DNA of 64,000 nt, from contig NZ_CP064686.1 in NCBI RefSeq assembly GCF_023100905.1, forward strand, positions 3,906,001 through 3,970,000, read 5' to 3'. This stretch comes from Bradyrhizobium sp. 4 (GTDB taxonomy: Bacteria > Pseudomonadota > Alphaproteobacteria > Rhizobiales > Xanthobacteraceae). The notes under the pieces are model-generated. The model had not been told where the DNA came from. It was given only the letters and a program-made list of their open reading frames with translations, and searched no databases. This document shows, piece after piece, positions 17,458-26,163 of this stretch. Both the position numbers and the translations under genes were made by a program. Numbering within the stretch: the first letter of the stretch is position 1; every line of letters begins with the position of its first letter.

Positions 17458-18474
17458 ATGGCTCGTTGTCCCTTTGCGGTCTGGATGGAGATCAGCGGGA
17501 GCTCAGGCTCTTACACATCTGGTCCATTCAAAATCGTTCACCACACCACGGAGGGCAGTTCGGCAGAGGGAGCGTTTGGGGCATTCCGCGCCAACCGTTC
17601 CGATCCGCATTTTACCGTCGACAGCAGCAAGATCTATCAGCACATCAATACCGGCAAGGCGGCCCGTGCCTTGCGCAACGCGGCCGGCGGCGTCCAGACC
17701 AACCGCGATTCCGCCATCCAGATCGAGGTCGTCGGCTTCGCCCATCGGCCGAAAGTGATGGCTACGCTGAAGAACGTGCAGAAGCTGTGCAACTGGCTCG
17801 AAGCCGAGCACGGCATTCCCAAGGTTTGGCCGAACGGTCTGCCGAAACCGGCGGTGAATGGCCGCGATCCAGGCGGCCACAATCGCAACGCCGCGAACTG
17901 GGACAACAAAGGCGGCCATTACGGCCACAGCCAGGTGCCGGAAAACACGCATTGGGATCCCGGCTACACTGCGACCGAAGCGGCGTTTGTAATCGCCGAT
18001 GCCGCCACCGAATCCATCGACATCGAAGCGCTTGAAACGATTCCGCTGGAAGAGGGCCCGGGCTTCGCGACAGAAGTCTCGACCATGCCAGACCATTGCG
18101 GCGGACACGGCGCAGCCCCGGCCGCAGGCGAGGCCGGGCCCCGCGCGAAGTCGAAAGTCTCAGCCAGACGGACCTCTACGCCGGCGCGAGGCAGCGGAAG
18201 GACCGCAGCAAAGGCCGGCCGATCATTCGCGCGCAAATCGTCGGCGTCCAAATCCAAGTCCGGATCCAAGTCCAACTCGACTAGGTCCCAATCGTCTGCC
18301 GGCAACTCGTCTGGCCGCAAGCAGTCAGCAGTCAAGAGGCCGGCGACAAAGACATCGAAGAAGACGCGCAAGATAGCTGTACGCAAGAGCGGCGCAAAGG
18401 GCGCGACGAAGCGCGCGGCGGCGCGAGCGTCCAACACGACCAAATCGTCACGGAGAAAATCGCAACGCAGATAG
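17458..18474 (+). CDS. N-acetylmuramoyl-L-alanine amidase with histone-H1-like tail
   Basis: 338 residues. Residues ~15-185 are an Amidase_2/PGRP-type zinc amidase, which cuts the bond between muramic acid and the stem peptide: HHTTEG (28-33), HFTVD (51-55), IQIEVVGF, and the zinc-ligand segment GHSQVPENTHWDPG (156-169). No signal peptide or membrane span is visible. Residues ~228-338 are a low-complexity Lys/Arg/Ser/Ala/Thr tail resembling histone H1 or AlgP, which could bind nucleic acid, teichoic-like polymer or the wall. ATG 17458 follows a near-perfect Shine-Dalgarno. First gene of the rightward arm, next to a protease-nuclease and a second wall hydrolase. Confidence 0.88.
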   Translation: MARCPFAVWMEISGSSGSYTSGPFKIVHHTTEGSSAEGAFGAFRANRSDPHFTVDSSKIYQHINTGKAARALRNAAGGVQTNRDSAIQIEVVGFAHRPKVMATLKNVQKLCNWLEAEHGIPKVWPNGLPKPAVNGRDPGGHNRNAANWDNKGGHYGHSQVPENTHWDPGYTATEAAFVIADAATESIDIEALETIPLEEGPGFATEVSTMPDHCGGHGAAPAAGEAGPRAKSKVSARRTSTPARGSGRTAAKAGRSFARKSSASKSKSGSKSNSTRSQSSAGNSSGRKQSAVKRPATKTSKKTRKIAVRKSGAKGATKRAAARASNTTKSSRRKSQRR

Positions 18475-18640
18475 CACGCCGTAATTGTTCTCGAATTGGA
18501 TTGAACGTCGTTCTGTCCTGGACGGACACATTGCATGGCTCGCGGCCGACCGATCAGGCGTGGTGCCGCGCGCCCGATCAATCATGTTGGTATCGGCAAG
18601 CCGTTCGCTGCTTGCATAATTCGTTGTGGGGAGAACGCGC

Positions 18641-20923
18641 ATGGCGGACAAGCTCGATCATTCCGCATTTCTGCGTCATCTGGCGCGCGGGCAGGATCTT
18701 ACCGGTCTCATCGATGACAGGATGCTGGAGCGCGAGGAAGGTGTTCGCGCCGCGACCGCCGACACCGAGTCAGCCGCGACGCCGCCGGACGTGCGCGGCG
18801 CCTTCGAGGCCGCGGCCAGGGGCGAGCCGCTGTCACCAGCCCAGCAATTTGCGACCGAGGCGATCATCCTGCCGGAGCTGAGGCCCGCGATTGACGTCAT
18901 CAACGACAGTTACGGCCAGGTCACGCATCCGCTCTGGACCAAGCTCAGTAACAATGCCGGGATCAAGGCGCGACTCGAGACCGCGATCAAATCGGTGGGG
19001 CGCATCGAGCTGCCCAACGGGCCGTTGCCCTACGCCGGCACCGGCTTCGTTGTCGGTCAGCGCCAGATCATGACTAATCGCCACGTGGCCGAGATCTTCA
19101 CCCGCGGCCTCGGCGACAGGTCGCTGGTGTTCAAGCCTGGACTGAGCGCCGGCTTCGACCTGAAACGCGAGCGCGGCGGCGGCCAGGGTGTCATGCTGAC
19201 GGCGACGCGGGTGCTGATGATTCATCCCTTCTGGGATTGTGCGGTGATCGAGGTCGACGGGCTGCCGGCGACGGCCCAGCCGCTGACGCTGTCCGCCATT
19301 CCCGCACCGGAGCTCAGCGACCGCGAGGTCGCCGTGATCGGCTATCCTGCGTTCGATCCGCGCAATCCTGCGGCCGTGCAGGACGATCTGTTCGGCGGCG
19401 TCTTTCGCGTCAAGCGCCTGCAGCCGGGGTTGCTGAGCAGGGTTTCCGACACCGCGAGCTTCGGCAAGATGGTGCCGGCGGTTGTGCACGACGCCTCCAC
19501 GCTTGGCGGCAATTCCGGTTCGTGCCTGGTCGAGCTGACGACCGGCCAAGTGCTCGGCCTGCATTTCGGCGGCGCCTATCGCGATCGCAACTACGCCGTG
19601 CCGGCCTCGGCGCTCGGCGCGGACCCGCGGGTGCGCGCGTTCGGGCTGAAGTTCGACGGGCCACCGCCAACCACCGATCCGGCCTGGGCGTCCTGGTGGC
19701 AGCGCGCCGAAGACAGCGAGGCGATTGCGCCCGATCGGCTGGCGCCCGCGCCCCAGGCGAAGCCGAAGCCAGTCACCGTGGCGGTGAGCAACAATCAAGG
19801 CCGCCAGGGCGGCGCCGTCGTCTCCACGGCGGCCGACGGCAGCGTCAACCTGACCATCCCGCTGCACGTCACGGTCCGGCTCGGCGGCTCGCCGCCGATC
19901 GCGGCCGAAACGGTGAGCACCGAAGCTGCGACGGCAGAGATCACCGAGAAGATGGTGATGCCGTTCCGCGACGAGGATTTCTCCCACCGGCCGGGCTATG
20001 ATGAGACGTTCCTCAAACAGGACGGCGACCGCGACCCCATCCTGGTGCCGATGCCGACGGTCAAGGACGCCTCGGTGGTGGCCAAGACCAAGCAAGGCAA
20101 TGACCGGCTGAACTACCAGAATTTCTCAATAAAGATTCATGGGGAGCGGCGGCTGGCGCTGTTCACGGCGAGCAATGTGACGGCCGAAGGCGCGCTCAAG
20201 CGGCCGGACAAGCGCAAGAAATACACCCGCGCCGCATTGTCCGGCCTCGGCGAGAACGATCAGGAGCAATGGTTCCTTGACCCGCGGCTCGACGACGAGC
20301 TGCAGATCCCCGATTATTTCTACACCCGCGACGACGGCGCCTTCGACAAGGGCCATATCGTGCGGCGCGACGACGTCGCCTGGGGCGAAACCTATGACGA
20401 CCTGCGGCGCGCCAACGGCGACACCTACCACGTCACCAATTGTTCGCCGCAGGTGGCGCCGTTCAACCGTTCGGCCATGGGCGTCGACAATTGGGGCGAT
20501 TTCGAAAACACCGTGCTGACGCAGGCGGCGAGCGAACGGCTCTGCGTCTTCGCAGGGCCGGTGCTCGATCCGAACGACGACACGTTTCTGGGTCGCGATG
20601 CGCCGCGCTCGCGAATCCGCGTCAAGATTCCGTCCCGGTTCTGGAAAGTGGTGGTCGCGCGTGTCGAGGACGGGCTCGCCGCCTTCGCGGTGATGCTGGA
20701 GCAGAACCTGTCGAAGATGCCGAAGGCGCCGCCCGAGGGGGGCGAGGAATTCGTCATGCCGGACGAATTCCTGAAATCGGTGGTGCCGCTGAAGGACATC
20801 GAGGACTGGACCGGGCTGACCTTCGCACCGGCGCTCCATCAGGTAGATCAATACGACACCATCCGCGGCGGCGAGGCCGCCGCCCGCTCAGGCGCACGCC
20901 GCGGCCGCGTGCGCAAGCTTTAG
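18641..20923 (+). CDS. Trypsin-like protease fused to DNA/RNA non-specific (NUC) endonuclease
   Basis: 760 residues from ATG 18641; GGGGAG about 8 bases upstream favours this over GTG 18626. Residues 1-95 are a helical acidic region, possibly an adaptor. The protease domain (~110-330) has TNRHVAEIF (H148), HPFWDCAVIEVD (D199) and TLGGNSGSC (S292). A linker (~350-440) joins the NUC domain (~490-720), with the DRGH-type catalytic motif as FDKGH (H572) and the metal/substrate segment NCSPQVAPFN. NUC nucleases degrade both DNA and RNA. No signal peptide. The fusion suggests cleavage-controlled nuclease release or mutual activation, fitting a suicide effector. The last residues are Arg-rich. Confidence 0.9.
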   Translation: MADKLDHSAFLRHLARGQDLTGLIDDRMLEREEGVRAATADTESAATPPDVRGAFEAAARGEPLSPAQQFATEAIILPELRPAIDVINDSYGQVTHPLWTKLSNNAGIKARLETAIKSVGRIELPNGPLPYAGTGFVVGQRQIMTNRHVAEIFTRGLGDRSLVFKPGLSAGFDLKRERGGGQGVMLTATRVLMIHPFWDCAVIEVDGLPATAQPLTLSAIPAPELSDREVAVIGYPAFDPRNPAAVQDDLFGGVFRVKRLQPGLLSRVSDTASFGKMVPAVVHDASTLGGNSGSCLVELTTGQVLGLHFGGAYRDRNYAVPASALGADPRVRAFGLKFDGPPPTTDPAWASWWQRAEDSEAIAPDRLAPAPQAKPKPVTVAVSNNQGRQGGAVVSTAADGSVNLTIPLHVTVRLGGSPPIAAETVSTEAATAEITEKMVMPFRDEDFSHRPGYDETFLKQDGDRDPILVPMPTVKDASVVAKTKQGNDRLNYQNFSIKIHGERRLALFTASNVTAEGALKRPDKRKKYTRAALSGLGENDQEQWFLDPRLDDELQIPDYFYTRDDGAFDKGHIVRRDDVAWGETYDDLRRANGDTYHVTNCSPQVAPFNRSAMGVDNWGDFENTVLTQAASERLCVFAGPVLDPNDDTFLGRDAPRSRIRVKIPSRFWKVVVARVEDGLAAFAVMLEQNLSKMPKAPPEGGEEFVMPDEFLKSVVPLKDIEDWTGLTFAPALHQVDQYDTIRGGEAAARSGARRGRVRKL

Positions 20924-21068
20924 CGAAAACGGCGCGCACAGTGGGCGATCTGATGCTGTGACGCCGAACGGGCCGTCGGTACGGCAGAAAGAGACGCGAC
21001 TCCGCGCACCTCGCCCGGAGGCGCCGGGAAGAGTGAAATGTCAAGCCAAGCTGCAGCAGGAGAAGCAA

Positions 21069-22424
21069 ATGAACGATACCACCAACACCCAAGGACAGAC
21101 TTTCGATTTGAACAGCCGGCCATCGGAAGAACTCGCGCAAGAGATCGTAAAGGACGCCGGTGATCTTCATGTCGATCCAGACGCCCCGCCGGAGGTGACG
21201 CTGGAAGCGGCCGTCCGACAGTGGCGGGTGGCGAAGTCTCTCGAACATCTGCGTGCGCAAATCAATGCCGCATTCCCACAGCGCAGCAAAGGAAGCGACG
21301 GCACGATCGGCGACGCCAGGCATGCCAGCCGCTCGTCGGATCACAATCCCTGGGTCGTGGACAACGGGACGGGCGTCGTTACCGCCTTCGACGTCACACA
21401 TGACCCCGGCCACGGCTGCGACGCCGGTCGGATCGCCGAAGCAATCCGCGCCAGCGACGACCGCCGTGTGAAATACATCATCTGGAACCGCAAGATTGCC
21501 AACTCGCAGCCAATCGGCGCCGCGCCGGCATGGGCATGGCGCGCCTACACAGGTCAAAATCCGCACAATCATCACTGCCACATCTCGGTTCGGTCGGAAA
21601 AAGCCGCTTATGACGACCCTCGCGACTGGAGTTTCCGAACGCAGGGCGACCCCGAAGCTGCCGCGGCCGTGATAGACACGGAAGCAGCTCAGAGCGCGCT
21701 TGGCGCCGCACTCGATGCGCTCCCGGGCAACGCCGACCGACCCCTTCTGCAACGGCTGGTCGATGCACAGGACGAGATTTCCGCGCTATTGGCAACGTAT
21801 GCGCGTGAGGCGCGACCGGTGCGGGCCGAGGACGCTGATGGCGTAGAGGCAACGCGCCCGAGCTTTGAGGAGCTCAAGGCGGAATACAAACAGCTGTGGG
21901 AACGCTGCGAGATACGTCCCGAGCGCGCCAACAGCGTCGCATGGCACCGCGCAAAGCTATTGCAGAACAAATCCCGCTACGAACAGGTGAGCGCCGCCAC
22001 TGGAGCAAAGTGGTGGTTCGTTGGCATCGTCCATGCGTTGGAGGCAAGTTTCAATTTTCAGGGCCATCTGCACAATGGCGATCCGCTCGGCAGGCGTACG
22101 GTAAACGTTCCAGCCAACCGGCCGCCGCGCTGGGATCCGCCGAACGACTGGCTCTCCAGCGCCATCGATGCCATCACCTTCGAAGGCTTTGCCGGACAGA
22201 GTGATTGGAGCCTTGCTCGCACGCTGTACCGGTTTGAGAGCTACAACGGCTTCAGCTATCACGCCAAGGGCATTAACTCGCCATACCTGTGGAGCTTCTC
22301 CACAAATTACACGCGAGGAAAATTCATTCGGGACCACGTCTACGATCCCAACGCGGTATCCGCTCAATGCGGCGCAGCCGTGATGCTGAAGGCGCTTCAG
22401 ATGGCGGGAGAAGCATTGAGTTGA
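21069..22424 (+). CDS. M15-like peptidase joined to lysozyme-like domain
   Basis: 451 residues from ATG 21069 (AGGAGAAG about 5 bases upstream); the frame extends to 20958 but that part reads as non-coding. Residues ~55-200 resemble M15-type D,D-peptidases acting on peptidoglycan: SDHNPW (H92), VTAFDVTHDPGHG (D108) and NPHNHHCHISV (H169/H171) as likely zinc ligands. Residues ~300-450 form a second domain (WWFVGIVHALEASFNF with E325, HLHNGDPLGRRT, WLSSAIDAITFEGF, SPYLWSFSTNYTRGKF, QCGAAVMLKAL) recurrent in phage-like lysozyme proteins. No signal peptide. It would cut both peptide and glycan parts of the wall. Last gene of the rightward arm. Confidence 0.8.
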   Translation: MNDTTNTQGQTFDLNSRPSEELAQEIVKDAGDLHVDPDAPPEVTLEAAVRQWRVAKSLEHLRAQINAAFPQRSKGSDGTIGDARHASRSSDHNPWVVDNGTGVVTAFDVTHDPGHGCDAGRIAEAIRASDDRRVKYIIWNRKIANSQPIGAAPAWAWRAYTGQNPHNHHCHISVRSEKAAYDDPRDWSFRTQGDPEAAAAVIDTEAAQSALGAALDALPGNADRPLLQRLVDAQDEISALLATYAREARPVRAEDADGVEATRPSFEELKAEYKQLWERCEIRPERANSVAWHRAKLLQNKSRYEQVSAATGAKWWFVGIVHALEASFNFQGHLHNGDPLGRRTVNVPANRPPRWDPPNDWLSSAIDAITFEGFAGQSDWSLARTLYRFESYNGFSYHAKGINSPYLWSFSTNYTRGKFIRDHVYDPNAVSAQCGAAVMLKALQMAGEALS

Positions 22425-22875
22425 TGTTCGATTGTTGCCCACCGGCACGCGCCGGCCACGGTCAGCGAGCCTCATCGATAAACGCCAATGCTACGAGCCG
22501 CGGCTCACGAGCGAAGGGCAAGTCGACGTAGAGATTGCCCTTGTGCTCGTGGAGCGCGAGGACGTTCTTCAAGCCATTCTCGAGCTTGAGGTCGCTGATC
22601 TCGGAGGCGATCGATCCGCCATCCTTCTTCGTCCGACCTCTCTTGTTGAGCTGCGAATGGTCTCGCTGACCGATCTCGCGTGTCGTTTTGGCTGGATGCG
22701 CTTGTCGCCTCTGGGAGCACCCTGTGAAGCTTGGCGCAACCTGGGCAACGTGTCCCCAGTGCTCGTTCTCGGGGAAAAAGGAAACAACGCGCCTCGTCGA
22801 CTCTCGTCCCATGCTCCGGGCGTGCGACGACGGCTAGCGCGCTCTCATATAATGCTGTGATATATATTGCGGTTT
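22425..22875. other. No confident gene
   Basis: Two overlapping frames on opposite strands (plus 22432-22860; minus 22462-22812) both read plausibly in part because they are antisense to each other. The minus frame's last ~50 residues (EISDLKLENGLKNVLALHE...) look the more protein-like, but there is no recognisable domain or ribosome-binding site. I make no call. Confidence 0.4.
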
Positions 22876-22923
22876 TGGTGAGCGCGCTGGGGCTCAAACC
22901 CAGGACCCCCTTGATTAAAGGTC
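22876..22923 (-). pseudogene. tRNA-Lys 3' fragment
   Basis: On the minus strand, 48 bases read as the 3' part of an alphaproteobacterial tRNA-Lys: anticodon-loop-like CCTTTAATC, T arm GGGTTTGAGCCCC, acceptor strand CGCGCTC and encoded CCA. The 5' half and anticodon-stem partner are absent, and U33 appears as C. It resembles an att-site scar of a tRNA-Lys-targeting element, nested in this island. Confidence 0.6.
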
Positions 22924-23044
22924 ATGTTTCACCCCTGACATGTTAATCTTGGCTCGCCCAATCATCACTAATGGGTCCAACTTGGGTTCAAGTTCGCGTT
23001 GCGGTCGCTCTCAACCTCGGCTAAGTGGCTGATCTCCATGCAAG

Positions 23045-23083
23045 GGAAGGGTGGCCGAGTGGTTTAAGGCACCGGTCTTGAAA
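23045..23083 (+). pseudogene. tRNA-Ser (TGA) 5' fragment
   Basis: 39 bases match the 5' half of tRNA-Ser: acceptor GGAAGGG, D arm GGCCGAGTGG, and anticodon loop CTTGAAA (anticodon TGA). Immediately after the loop the sequence diverges, and no anticodon-stem partner, long variable arm or T arm follows. Translation of this piece gives the well-known artefact peptide AEWFKAPVLK. A break exactly at the anticodon loop suggests site-specific recombination. Confidence 0.65.
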
Positions 23084-25674
23084 TACAGTAAGCCTCCTTC
23101 GCGGGGTCCCGTTGAATACCTGAACGTCCTGTTTCATGGGGCGGTTCGACCGCCATGCGATCAAGCAGTCCTCGGTCATCCTAATCAGTTTGAGCGAGTT
23201 GGGTGCCAATCTCGGTGCCAAACGCTAGGAGCCTTTTCGGGATCGGCCTGGATCGTGCGTAACTGCGAGCAGGTTTTTCCAGGCCGAGTGGATCCCAGGC
23301 CGAATGACAGACCGACGAACATAAAGAAGCAAAGCCATGAAGCGTCTCGTGGTTGCAACGAACTGCACCAGCAAGAAGTGCTATCTGACGGGGATGCCGG
23401 TGATCCGGCCTAGACTCGACATTATCTTGGCGGCTGCGACCACCCTGGTCCATGTGAAGCCGTCCGCCTCGATCTCTGGCCTGCGGTACCGGAAGGAAAT
23501 CATGATGACGGGCACTCGGCGGCTGCTTCGCCTTGGCGCGGGACCTCGAGGGTAGGATCGGGTGGCCGAAGCAAAGGTCCGACGGCAAGCGAAGGCCGGC
23601 CGAGATCCTCCAGGCCGAGCCACTGCTATCCATGCTCCGGGAACGAGAGGACGACCTAGAGAACGATGCCGTGTTCGATGCTGATCCCACCGCGCTGGTT
23701 GGCGCCCTCGAACAATACGGGGCTTGCGTGCGAGCGAGTTTCGGTCGGTACTCGCGGCCAGCGATCGCTGTAGTCACGCAGCGCTCAGCAACACGAATTG
23801 CGAGCCCAGCGAACCGCCGAGCCAACTGCACCTGCTGCGGAAGCCCGTCGCCGATCTAGCTGGCCGTACAGGCTCTCGCTCCCGAACGGCTATTCCCCCG
23901 GATTGTTTTGATTTCTTTGATTTGTTGCGCCCTGCATTAGATCGTGCGCCGCCGCGCTTTACCTCTAGTTTTTCGATGTTTTCGCCACTTTGCTCTTCGT
24001 CACTTTTGATTTCCTCAGTGGAATTCAAGTTTTCATACACCAAAAAAAATCTCCGCGAATGCGACCCCGAGCGGTAGGCGGCCCTTATTTCTCGGGAAAT
24101 TGGGGGGGGTGCCGCAGGGATGCCGGGGCTAGACGCGGCGGGCGATGAGGGTACGGTTTAGCCGCTTGGCCGAGGCATGGGTGGCCATGCCAAAGGCTGT
24201 GGGCGTCCGGATGTCCCGGCAGGCCTGGGCTCCCCTCGAACAAACCGGCCATGCACTCCGGACCTTAAGCCATGAACGGGGGTCGAGTAGGGGCGCCGGC
24301 GGACCGGACCTGGCCGTATCGCAGTAAGGTCGAGGGTGACAGACGTGGCGAAGAAGCGATGGGGCGGACAGGCGTTAGGAGCTCTGTTTGCTTGCTGTAA
24401 GCGGCGCGATTGGAAAGGGGGTGGTAGCACTCGGAAGGCAGTTGGAAGCTGGGTCGGCATGGGGTTGGAAAGGTCCCAATTGAGTGCGAAGGGCGTTGGT
24501 AGGTCATTCGGCCATCTCTTCGCGAGGTACTGCCGACGCCTGCTGTTGGATCCCGTCTCGACGACTTCGATCTTCCGAACTGACAGAGGCGCTCCATCGA
24601 GGCCCGGAAACGATCGGCTTGACGCCGCCGGTGTCTGGGTCCAACTCGAATTCGGTCGGCGCACTTCCCTTGGCGTTCTGGCGTGTACTGGCCAGCCTTG
24701 GGCAATGCGCTGGTCGAGTAACCGCCGGAGCAGGTCATCGATATCGCGATCAGCCGCGGCGCGGTTCGGCGAGGACTCGCGGGCCATCGAAGTGGTGAAA
24801 GTCAGGCCTCCCCAGCGGAGCGTTCACCTTCGCGCCCACGCGGCCATCGTTCGTTTGGTGACGGTCAGTATCCTCGCATCCGGATCATCTTTCTCGGGGT
24901 CTGATAGGTGCATGCAGATGATGTCGGTCGGACCGATCATGGCGTCGGTGGTGCCTGACCTTGGTGGTGCCGGTGGCGATGACCTCGCTGAGTGGAGTAG
25001 GCGTTCACGCGGGGTTACGCGCCAGAACTCACGCGCAGCAGATCGCGAAGTGGGAAACTAGGCCGCGATCCGATCGACTTCACAGCTCGATCCCGAGCAG
25101 ACATAGTTCGCCTTTCCGCTAGTTTCTCCCTCCCTCAAGAGGCACGCTACGGCAAGAGGAACCGTAGCTCGAGAAAGCCATCTTCCTTACTCGATATAAC
25201 CGCCCTGCCGGTTACGCCGGCCAGTCGTCTCCCTTCGCGGATGTCTCGCGAGGCAAAAATAGTCTGGGCATTACCGGGCAGTGCCCGGTGGGGCGGTTTC
25301 CGCTTCGGCATGGCGTCCTAAGCGCGGTCGGAAAGTCCGTTTTCTTTCGATGCGACCTGCACCGAAATCCCGGCGAAAAATCCCGTCGAGTAATATCGCC
25401 TCGGTATCCTCGCCCCGAGGCCAGACTATTCGGAGAAAAGGGCTCCGACTCCCGCGGTCATTCATCAGCGGCGATTGCCGGCAACGGGATCATGGCCGAT
25501 CTCGACCCGTTGCTGGCGTTCGATCGATTGAAAGCGGAGATATGGCGGGACCACCGAGCACCACATCAAGCGCGCGCAGCCGACCGAACGCGTGGGTTCG
25601 ATCAGCCGTGCGCCAGTTTGAGGTGCGTTTGCTGAGGTTGAGGCGTCTCCGTTTCCGGCGTGACGCCGTGACTG
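23084..25674. other. Degenerate island segment, few supportable genes
   Basis: About 2.6 kb without a convincing conserved gene except the weak candidate at 23774-24043. A marked AT-rich patch lies at ~23890-24060 (runs of T, an A8 tract), unlike the rest of the window. On the minus strand at ~24830-24960 a short protein-like stretch (IGPTDIICMHLSDPE, DARILTVTKRTM) is open for ~40 codons and then stops, probably the relic of a larger gene that I cannot identify. Long frames at 24158-24787 and 24336-25061 have no recognisable motif or start signal. Confidence 0.5.
23774..24043 (-). CDS. Hypothetical small protein, terminase-small-subunit-like N-terminus
   Basis: 89 residues. The first ~55 are charged (NLNSTEEIKSDEEQSGENIEKLEV) and lead into KRGGARSNAGRNKSKKSK, a segment often found near the start of phage terminase small subunits and related DNA-binding proteins (R-GGAR-GAGR). 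The C-terminal ~30 residues do not continue any such family and may be out of frame, so this is probably a truncated remnant. It lies in the AT-rich patch, foreign in composition to its surroundings. No good ribosome-binding site. Confidence 0.35.
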   Translation of the reverse strand: MVYENLNSTEEIKSDEEQSGENIEKLEVKRGGARSNAGRNKSKKSKQSGGIAVREREPVRPARSATGFRSRCSWLGGSLGSQFVLLSAA

Positions 25675-26163
25675 TCACGGTCCGTCAGTTGATGTCACGC
25701 TTTGGGGCGAGACTGTCACGGGCCCTGTCGCAGTGTCACGGTTGGCTCGCCGGTGCCGGCGCTGGCGTTCGGCAGCACCGGGATCCTTCGGCGCTTTGGC
25801 GGCGGGACGCGCCGGTCGTGTAAAGACCTTCGAGCCTTCCTCGTCCCGCGCCTCCTCGGTGATACGATCGAGTTTCGCGAGATCTTCCTCCAGAATCATC
25901 ATCTCGTTCCCGTCACGCCCGACGATGACCATCCGGGATGCATGAACGATGTCGTAGGAATGCAGGCCGGCCTCGGCCAGCAGCTTTCGACAGAGTGCCA
26001 GGACGTGTTCTGGCTGGACCTCAATGTATTGATCTTCGCTGATGTAGAGCTGGCCCTCTTGGCGAATCAGCACTGCGCCGTCCTCGGTGCGACAGATCGC
26101 GATCGCTGCCTGCGGCTTGATTGCCACCGAGGAGTCAGTGTTCCAGTCGAAGTGCTCGCTCAT
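25675..26163 (-). CDS. Hypothetical island protein
   Basis: 162 residues, unrecognised. The N-terminal ~100 residues look like a soluble alpha/beta domain (AIAICRTEDGAVLIRQEGQLYI; YDIVHASRMVIVGRDGNEMMILEEDLAKLDRI); the C-terminal ~50 are Pro/Ala/Arg/Thr-rich and probably disordered. Its ATG overlaps the stop of the 26160-26762 gene by 4 bp (ATGA), so it is translationally coupled to it and the AlpA-like gene. Likely part of the island's maintenance module. Confidence 0.65.
   Translation of the reverse strand: MSEHFDWNTDSSVAIKPQAAIAICRTEDGAVLIRQEGQLYISEDQYIEVQPEHVLALCRKLLAEAGLHSYDIVHASRMVIVGRDGNEMMILEEDLAKLDRITEEARDEEGSKVFTRPARPAAKAPKDPGAAERQRRHRRANRDTATGPVTVSPQSVTSTDGP

Noticed and set aside
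17064..17459. 131-codon minus ORF in the divergent intergenic region
   Set aside because: It lacks protein-like character and would fill the only space for the two divergent promoters.
23051..23413. 120-residue ORF starting with AEWFKAPVLK
   Set aside because: This peptide is the known translation of a tRNA-Ser gene; the DNA is a tRNA-Ser fragment.
24336..25061. 241-codon plus ORF and the opposing 209-codon minus ORF in the degraded island part
   Set aside because: Neither has a recognisable motif, ribosome-binding site or plausible composition throughout.
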